This document shows, piece by piece, positions 58,313 to 64,000 of a stretch of 64,000 nucleotides of DNA. Positions within the stretch are counted from its first letter, which is position 1; every line of letters starts with the position of its first letter. The stretch spans positions 186,001 to 250,000 of the forward strand of contig NZ_CAKTVX010000003.1 in NCBI RefSeq assembly GCF_934630525.1. Direction: 5' to 3'. The position numbers and the translations under genes are program-made. The notes under the pieces were generated by a model. It worked only from the letters and a program-made list of their open reading frames with translations, was not told the DNA's origin and made no database searches. Source of the DNA: an uncultured Slackia sp. (GTDB lineage Bacteria > Actinomycetota > Coriobacteriia > Coriobacteriales > Eggerthellaceae).

Positions 58313-60019
58313 ATGACGGACATGAACCGAAGGAGCTTCCTGAAGGGTAGCGCTCTGGCAGCAGCCGGGGCAACCTTCATGGGGCTGGCAGCATGCGCTC
58401 CCGCAGGCAGCGGGCAGAACGCCCCGAAAGCCGACGCCGTCGACAGCACGGAGACGCTCCCCGCCGACTTGCGCGCAGAGGACTTCAAGTACAGCGTGGT
58501 GGAGCGGCAATCCATTACCGAGTTCTCCGAGGAAGCCACCTACGATATCGTAGTCGTCGGCGCCGGATGCGCAGGCGTTCCCGCCGTGCTGACCGCCGTC
58601 GAAGAGGGCGCTACGGTGGCCTGCCTGCAGAAGGAACCCACCGTAGCCGCCAACGGCAACGGCGTGTCCTTCGTGGTGAAGGACAAGTCGAACTTGGCAG
58701 GCATCCGACGCTGGAGGTCCGATTGGTCGCGGCTCAACGACTGGCGAGTGAACAACGAGCTGTTCGACTATTACGTGGAATACGCCGAGGAGGCCGTGCC
58801 CTGGGTCATCGCCCGCGGTATCGAGGAGGGTATCGATCCCGTCGCCTTCGCCACCTCGTCGTCCATCGCCTATGACGACGGTGGCCTGGTCGCCGTTTGC
58901 GACGCCACTCAGGCGTCCAACCAGGATCTCATGGTCGCCCTGGCCAAGCGAGCCGAAGCCCAAGGTGCCGACTTCTACTATTCCACCCCCTGCGTCCAGC
59001 TGGTCCAGGAGGCGGACGGAACGGTGACCGGCGCCATCGGCAAGCGCGAGGACGGCAGTTACATCAAGCTGAACGCCACCAAGGGCGTCATCCTGGCAGC
59101 CGGCGACTACATGAATAACGACTCCATGGTCGACCGCAATCTCAACGATGCCACCATGTTTCCCTTCGTGCTGGAAAACCACACGGGCGATGGCCACATC
59201 CTGGGCATCCTGGCAGGCGGTCGCATGGCTCCCCTCGGCCATGCCCGCCAGATCCACACCAACTATATCGGTCCCTTTATGTTTTTCCCGTTCCTGGCCT
59301 TGGATTTCGAGGGAAACCGGTTCTGCAACGAGACTATCCCCATGTCGAGCCTCAACATCGCCATGGCGCAGACCTACAAGCCGGAAGGCCGAGGCATCCA
59401 CTACCGCCTCTTCGACTCCAAAACGGATACGTTCTACCCCAGCAGCCTGGGCATCCCGCCGGTATTCCTGGCGGGCCAGGGTTCAGCCTGGATGGATCCG
59501 GAAATCGTCGTTTCGGGCAACACGCTAGAGGAGCTGTGCGAGACAGCAGGCATTCCCGTGGAAACCGGCGTTGCGGCCATCGAGCGCTACAACGAGATGT
59601 GCGCCCAGGGCCGCGACGACGACTTCGGCGTGCCAGGCGACCATCTGGTGGCCATGGACACGCCGCCCTTCTACTGCATCAAGGGAGACGTGGGCATGTC
59701 GGGCATCAACGCTGGCGTCATGGTGGACGGCTTCTACCGAGTCGTCGACAACGACAAGGCACCCATTCCCGGCCTGTACGCTGCAGGAATCCAGGCAGGA
59801 AACCCCTGCGGCGGCATCAACTGGAACATGCCCGGAGGCTTCTCCAACGCCAGCATGTTCACATCGGGACGCTACACCGTTCTCCACGCCCTTACGGGAG
59901 ACGCGATGAAGCCAAGCAAGACGGAGTCCTTCGACAACCTGGCCGACCGCTTCGTCGGCGAGGACGGCGGATACGCATGGGACAGCCCCGCATGCGCCAC
60001 AGCCATCACCGTGTGGTAG
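58313..60019 (+). CDS. Tat-exported FAD-dependent reductase (fumarate-reductase-like flavoprotein)
   Basis: The start at 58313 (MTDMNRRSFLKGSALAAAGATFMGLAACAPAG) has an AAGGAGGAG site and gives 568 residues; the open frame extends upstream without a site. Twin arginines at residues 6-7 and a lipobox-like LAAC mark Tat export with possible lipidation. The FAD motif is YDIVVVGAGCAGVPAVLTAVEEGATVACLQK near residue 80, and the C-terminal block is IPGLYAAGIQAGNPCGGINWNMPGGFSNASMFTSGR. It converges on the LuxR regulator that starts at 61608. Electron donor and substrate are unknown. Confidence 0.9.
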   Translation: MTDMNRRSFLKGSALAAAGATFMGLAACAPAGSGQNAPKADAVDSTETLPADLRAEDFKYSVVERQSITEFSEEATYDIVVVGAGCAGVPAVLTAVEEGATVACLQKEPTVAANGNGVSFVVKDKSNLAGIRRWRSDWSRLNDWRVNNELFDYYVEYAEEAVPWVIARGIEEGIDPVAFATSSSIAYDDGGLVAVCDATQASNQDLMVALAKRAEAQGADFYYSTPCVQLVQEADGTVTGAIGKREDGSYIKLNATKGVILAAGDYMNNDSMVDRNLNDATMFPFVLENHTGDGHILGILAGGRMAPLGHARQIHTNYIGPFMFFPFLALDFEGNRFCNETIPMSSLNIAMAQTYKPEGRGIHYRLFDSKTDTFYPSSLGIPPVFLAGQGSAWMDPEIVVSGNTLEELCETAGIPVETGVAAIERYNEMCAQGRDDDFGVPGDHLVAMDTPPFYCIKGDVGMSGINAGVMVDGFYRVVDNDKAPIPGLYAAGIQAGNPCGGINWNMPGGFSNASMFTSGRYTVLHALTGDAMKPSKTESFDNLADRFVGEDGGYAWDSPACATAITVW

Positions 60020-60078
60020 CAACCGTCCGATAGCGAGCGGCCGACCCGCAAACGCAGACTCGACCAGGCCCCGCCGCA

Positions 60079-61608
60079 TCAACCCCTCCGATGCGACGGG
60101 GCCTCCCCTTTCCCTTCCTCGTTCACGAGGTCGATGAGCTCTTGGCGCGAGTGAATGCCCAGCTTCGCATACAGCCCTTTGGCGTAGGTGCGCACGCTGT
60201 TGATGGACACCTGCATGAGCTCGGCGATGCGCCTCTGCGTATGGCCTTCGGACAGAAGCGCCATGACCTGCGACTCCCGGGCGGTAAGGTCGTGCGCCGC
60301 GGCCAACCTCCCGAACACGGCCGGCGAATCGGCAGGAACCGACTCCTGGCCGCAGGGCTGAGCGGGCGCAACCGATGGGCGCTCGGAGCCATGACAGCTG
60401 CGCACGCTTGCCCACCGCACCATGCCAATCGTGATGGCAAAGGCCGTGAGCAACACGATTCCGCGAGCCAGAAACGCCGCATCATCCGAGGAGAAATTGG
60501 CGAACCCCACGGCCTCAGCCATGAAGGCCACAAGGAAAATGCCCGGAAGAACCATCGTCGCCACAGCCCAGCGGGCGTCTATCCCCCGGTCGCGCGACCA
60601 CCAGACAGACGCCAGCCACAGCAGGACCATCGCCAAAGGCCGACTAGGCAGGACGACCTCCACGCATGCTGCGGCAAGCGCCGGATAGAACAAGGCGGCG
60701 CAGTAAAGCGAGGCGATGCACAGCAGCAGGAAAGCAGTCCACGGAACAGGGTCGCCGCCGCGACGTCGCAGCAGCACGCAAAGGGCCACTCCGCCGAACA
60801 GCACGAACCCGATGGCGCAGTGAATCCACCCATCAAAGGTCCACACCCCGTTGACCGGAGCCCAGTGAATCCCCAGGAACACGCCGCTTCCCAGTAGATA
60901 GCCCCACAGGATAAGGAGCAGCAACCCACTGGTGCGGAAGGACGGCTTGATGTCTTCGGCGGCGGGCTGCATCCCCTCCTCCGCGCTGCGGGACCCCTCC
61001 CCTTCGCGCTCGATCGGGAAGAGAAGCGCCACCACCCCCGAAGCCATGAGCATCAGGAAATTGGAGTCGGTCTGCACAAGGCCCAAAGCCGACCCGACGG
61101 CAGGAAGGGCGATCCCCACAAGAAAAGAAAGCAGCAGGGATCCGGCAACCAGCATCGCAAGCCGGTTGTACAGGTACGTTTGCGCCGCAGAAGCCAAGCG
61201 AAGGGAAAGCGAGAACGCGTAAAAGCCCATGGCCAGCGGATACAGCCAGAAGAACACTGAAGGCGCAGGCTGATCGGACAGCCTGAAAGCCAGAAGAGCG
61301 CCCACCACGGCAGCTAGAAGCACCAGAGACACAGCGACGGTATAGCGTCGCCCGGCCGCAACGAGCAAAGCGGAACGCCGTTCTCCGCGTCCGGACTGCG
61401 CAAGCGCCACCACAGCCCCTAGGACGAACACGAACGCGACAACACCGGTCTGGGCGCAAGTAGCAAGAGCCGCAGGAGCTTCGGGGAACAGTTCCGGAGG
61501 AAACACGAACAGGACGAACAGCGACCAGTAAAGGGTTAGGGACATGGCAAACGCAAGCGGTCTTTTGCGCTCCGCAAACCACGACCCTCTCGATTCGTCC
61601 TGACCCAT
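60079..61608 (-). CDS. Membrane-bound LuxR-family transcriptional regulator
   Basis: Read from ATG 61608 (MGQDESRGSWFAERKR, with AAGG upstream), the 509-residue protein has about 12 hydrophobic segments and a C-terminal LuxR helix-turn-helix (HDLTARESQVMALLSEGHTQRRIAELMQVSINSVRTYAKGLYAKLGIHSRQELIDLV). ATG 61656 and a longer form are also possible starts. A 40-residue Ser/Pro-rich linker separates membrane and DNA-binding parts. It converges with the flavoprotein at 58313-60019; whether it controls that gene is inferred from proximity only. Confidence 0.86.
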   Translation of the reverse strand: MGQDESRGSWFAERKRPLAFAMSLTLYWSLFVLFVFPPELFPEAPAALATCAQTGVVAFVFVLGAVVALAQSGRGERRSALLVAAGRRYTVAVSLVLLAAVVGALLAFRLSDQPAPSVFFWLYPLAMGFYAFSLSLRLASAAQTYLYNRLAMLVAGSLLLSFLVGIALPAVGSALGLVQTDSNFLMLMASGVVALLFPIEREGEGSRSAEEGMQPAAEDIKPSFRTSGLLLLILWGYLLGSGVFLGIHWAPVNGVWTFDGWIHCAIGFVLFGGVALCVLLRRRGGDPVPWTAFLLLCIASLYCAALFYPALAAACVEVVLPSRPLAMVLLWLASVWWSRDRGIDARWAVATMVLPGIFLVAFMAEAVGFANFSSDDAAFLARGIVLLTAFAITIGMVRWASVRSCHGSERPSVAPAQPCGQESVPADSPAVFGRLAAAHDLTARESQVMALLSEGHTQRRIAELMQVSINSVRTYAKGLYAKLGIHSRQELIDLVNEEGKGEAPSHRRG

Positions 61609-61747
61609 GCGCCTTGCTTTCGAATTCCCCTTCGGGACCGCCGCGCGATCCCCCATGACGCAATGCATTGTAAACCATAACGGCGCCAACGGCTTCGGCC
61701 TTCGCCCATACAGCAAACAGCTAGGTAGATGCCACCCCGATCGTCGA

Positions 61748-61810
61748 GCCAAAACCGGACACTTTGTTTCGGCGCCCCGGGGAAACGCAAACGAGGTGTC
61801 CAGTTTTGGC
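61748..61810. repeat. Inverted pair of IS3-type ends
   Basis: GCCAAAACCGGACAC at 61748-61762 and GTGTCCAGTTTTGGC at 61796-61810 are inverted copies with one mismatch. The right copy reads into the transposase remnant and looks like a typical IS3-family left end. The left copy may be the abutting end of a second, lost element. Alternatively the pair forms a stem in RNA. Confidence 0.65.
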
Positions 61811-62218
61811 CCGGAACCTCCCTGCAGCCCGCGTTCCGCGCTACGACAAGCGGCTCAAGGTCGCGGCCGCCCGGGTGGTGCCGAGCGGGGAGATGAGAGC
61901 CGTCGACCTCGCAAAGGAGCTCGGGGCCAAGGATTCCGCGCTCAGACGCTGGGCCCAGGAATACGGGGAGATGGGCGATGCCGCCTTTCCCGGCAACGGA
62001 AGCCCCAAGGCCAACAAGGACTGCGAGATCGCGAGGCCCAGGAAGAAGGCCGGGGAGCTCGAGCGCGAGAACGGGCTGCTAAAAAATTTCCGGGCCTTCT
62101 TGGGTCAAGGCCATGCGCGAGGTGCGGGCTCGTCAAGGCGCATAGGGGCGAATTCGGCCCCGTCATGCGGGCCGGCATTAACATTGTCGGCACGCGGGGC
62201 CTTCGGACGAAGATTTAG
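61796..62218 (+). pseudogene. Truncated IS3-family transposase (OrfA remnant plus start of OrfB)
   Basis: A frame encodes a helix-turn-helix OrfA-like part (RYDKRLKVAAARVV...RAVDLAKELGAKDSALRRWAQEYGEMGDAAFPGNGSPKAN) and a leucine-zipper-like end (KKAGELERENGLLKN). In the next frame the first residues of OrfB are visible (KAHRGEFGPVMRAG), after which homology stops at about 62190. The integrase core with the DDE residues is absent, so it is a left-end fragment of the insertion sequence. No right end is visible before 62496. Confidence 0.78.
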
Positions 62219-62496
62219 TTGACAAAATCGGAGGATCCCCAGAGGGACGCCCAGGAAACTGACGTCCATTCGCACCACGAGCCAAGAAAACCCCTGAAGG
62301 ATCCCGAGTTGAGCCAAGAATTCTTCTTTTCTGTCTTGCCGTCCGCCATACCAAGGCGTTATTGCTTACACTAATCGAGGAATTGGCTCCGTCCTGGTTG
62401 TGGCCTCTTGGCACGAGCCGAAAGCGAAAACTCCACTCTTGATTTTGTTGGGTTTGTTACAATCAGCAACCAGAAACAGGAGGCGACAAAGATAAA

Positions 62497-63966
62497 TTGG
62501 GGCTCGTTACGCAAAAAGTGCGACCGCTGATGGGGTTACTTCAATGGGAGCTGCTTGGATACGGCCTGTATCGTGCTTGGATTCTAGAACACATGGCCTT
62601 CGCCCGGAGCTTCCAGGCACAGTCCGCTGTCTCATCGGATGCTCTTGCCAATCTTCCGCTATGGACGCTGTATTTAGCCATCTCCGCATCAGCGGCAACC
62701 TTCTTCTTTCTGCAAAAAGCATGCCGAACCCGGCTTCTCGAAGAATTGGTACCCGACTGCATGGCTGCGTGCGGGCTAATCGGCTCGTCTTGCGTTGCAT
62801 TCGCCGCAGTGTCGGGAAATAACGAGGTTTTGCTGGCGGGCTTCGCTCTTGCGGGTCTTTCGGGCGGTTTTTTCGAAGTGAAGTGGTCGCTTTATTTCCT
62901 TCGATTGGCAAAAGACGCCGTCTACTGCAATTTCTTGTTGGCAATCCTGCTTACTTCGGTCTGCGGAATCTTTACAAGTGCGATTCTCCCGCCCGAAGCG
63001 TTCTTCGCAACGGCGCTCAGCCTGTTCGTCGGCATGGCCTTCCTCGAGCGCATGGCGAAAGAACGCAACCGAAAGCTGGGGCATGACGATGGATGGACGC
63101 ATATCGGCGCGCTTTCTCCCGAGGCCGATTCCTCAATGGGCAAGAAAGGTCGAAACGCACGAAAGGTATTTCGCCGAATCGTATTCGCGAGTGCGCTCTA
63201 CTGCGTTGTCCATGTCAGTGCCATTACGTTGTGCGCAGCGTCTGCACCGAATGACCACTTCATAAGGCATCTGGCCAATTTCGCCGCAGTGGGCATCTTG
63301 CTCGCTCTTTTCCTCGCGAAAGGCACGCTAGCGTCCATCGAACTCTCGAAGTTCGTGTTACCCCTGACTGCGGCGGGACTGTTCCTACTTCTTATAGACG
63401 CTCGCTATCTCGGCGATGCGGCCCATTTCTTGCTTTGCTTCAGCAACAAACTGTTTGAAATCCTGATTTGGGTCCTCGTCATTGACTTCATCGGTGCCCT
63501 CTCGGTGTCTGCGGCAGCCGCTTTCGGCGGAATCGTGGCTGCGCGTAATATCGGCTCTTTCATTGGGTCGCTTCTGTCTCTTTCGGTTTTATCAATGGTC
63601 GGTCCCGATGCTTCGAATTGGACGGGGTTTGTTTCCGCGCTCACGATGCTCTCCATCGTCACGTTGCTATGGATGCTCTCGGAAAAGACATTTTTCGACC
63701 CGCTCTACAGAGTCAATGCATCTCAGGTCGTTCAAACAAACGAGAGCACCGCGGATTCCTCAATCAAAGCATTGCTCAACCTCGCTCGTGAGCGAAAACT
63801 CACTTCTCGCGAAATCGATGTGCTCCTGCTTTTGGTCAGGGGGAAGAATCGCGCAACAATCGCTGAGGAGCTCTGCATTTCACAAAACACCGTGCATACG
63901 CATATCATGCACGTTTACCAAAAGCTCGGTGTGCACGACCAGCAGGAACTCATCAAGATGATTTAG
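62497..63966 (+). CDS. Membrane-bound LuxR-family transcriptional regulator
   Basis: The 489-residue protein is read from TTG 62497, which has an AGGAGG site about 13 bases upstream; ATG 62530 is an alternative. It has about 12 hydrophobic segments and a C-terminal LuxR helix-turn-helix (RKLTSREIDVLLLLVRGKNRATIAEELCISQNTVHTHIMHVYQKLGVHDQQELIKMI). It is the fifth regulator of this architecture in the window, and has no reductase gene beside it within the window; its partner may lie to the right. Confidence 0.87.
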   Translation: MGLVTQKVRPLMGLLQWELLGYGLYRAWILEHMAFARSFQAQSAVSSDALANLPLWTLYLAISASAATFFFLQKACRTRLLEELVPDCMAACGLIGSSCVAFAAVSGNNEVLLAGFALAGLSGGFFEVKWSLYFLRLAKDAVYCNFLLAILLTSVCGIFTSAILPPEAFFATALSLFVGMAFLERMAKERNRKLGHDDGWTHIGALSPEADSSMGKKGRNARKVFRRIVFASALYCVVHVSAITLCAASAPNDHFIRHLANFAAVGILLALFLAKGTLASIELSKFVLPLTAAGLFLLLIDARYLGDAAHFLLCFSNKLFEILIWVLVIDFIGALSVSAAAAFGGIVAARNIGSFIGSLLSLSVLSMVGPDASNWTGFVSALTMLSIVTLLWMLSEKTFFDPLYRVNASQVVQTNESTADSSIKALLNLARERKLTSREIDVLLLLVRGKNRATIAEELCISQNTVHTHIMHVYQKLGVHDQQELIKMI

Positions 63967-64000
63967 AAGCGCCCGTTTGGCAAAACGCCTGATCACGTAT

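Overview
The window looks like a chromosome segment of a gut anaerobe of the Eggerthellaceae (Coriobacteriia), most likely an equol-forming Slackia or a close relative. The grounds are moderately high GC by eye, several Tat-exported flavin reductases next to large membrane-bound LuxR-type regulators (a hallmark of this family), molybdopterin and [FeFe]-hydrogenase genes, and a complete isoflavone-to-equol gene set. The genus is an inference from gene content; no rRNA, tRNA or CRISPR was seen.

Layout. 1-4202: a Tat-exported molybdopterin oxidoreductase, its four-cluster ferredoxin subunit and a partial FdhD-like protein (minus strand). 4541-6877: NrfD-type membrane anchor, GntR regulator and slipin. 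7089-10385: flavin reductase plus LuxR membrane regulator. 10964-12706: a sortase-anchored surface protein. 13131-20573: an [FeFe]-hydrogenase operon (GltD/NuoF-like flavoprotein, HydA, HydE, HydG, HydF). 21238-28538: the equol operon (racemase, EtfB, EtfA, tetrahydrodaidzein reductase, dihydrodaidzein reductase, small membrane protein, daidzein reductase), preceded by a response-regulator-like protein at 28895-29662. 29916-36527: housekeeping and miscellaneous genes (cold-shock protein, DUF6483-like protein, ruvAB, lipoprotein, MFS exporter, phosphoesterase).

37303-48309 is the most unusual part: a Ser/Thr kinase with Sel1-like repeats, an OmpA-domain lipoprotein, several membrane or coiled-coil proteins of unknown family, two paralogous membrane proteins, very small proteins, and a 933-residue protein that reads as a sigma-70-like factor (regions 2, 3 and 4) fused to a C-terminal FHA domain. 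Three near-identical promoter-like elements, TTTTCC-N17-TTTTCC, precede three transcription units here and nothing else I could find in the window. I propose a self-contained kinase / FHA-sigma regulon.

48833-63966: a second array of flavin reductases (one with a tri-haem cytochrome partner) and LuxR membrane regulators, interrupted by a decayed IS256-type element and an IS3-type fragment. One of the regulators is split by a single-base change in a G tract.

How the parts may work together: the hydrogenase operon and the equol operon lie in tandem on one strand, and hydrogenase-derived reduced pyridine nucleotide or flavin electrons could feed the three reductive steps of equol formation through EtfAB. 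A dispersed 29-33 base palindrome occurs five times between transcription units.
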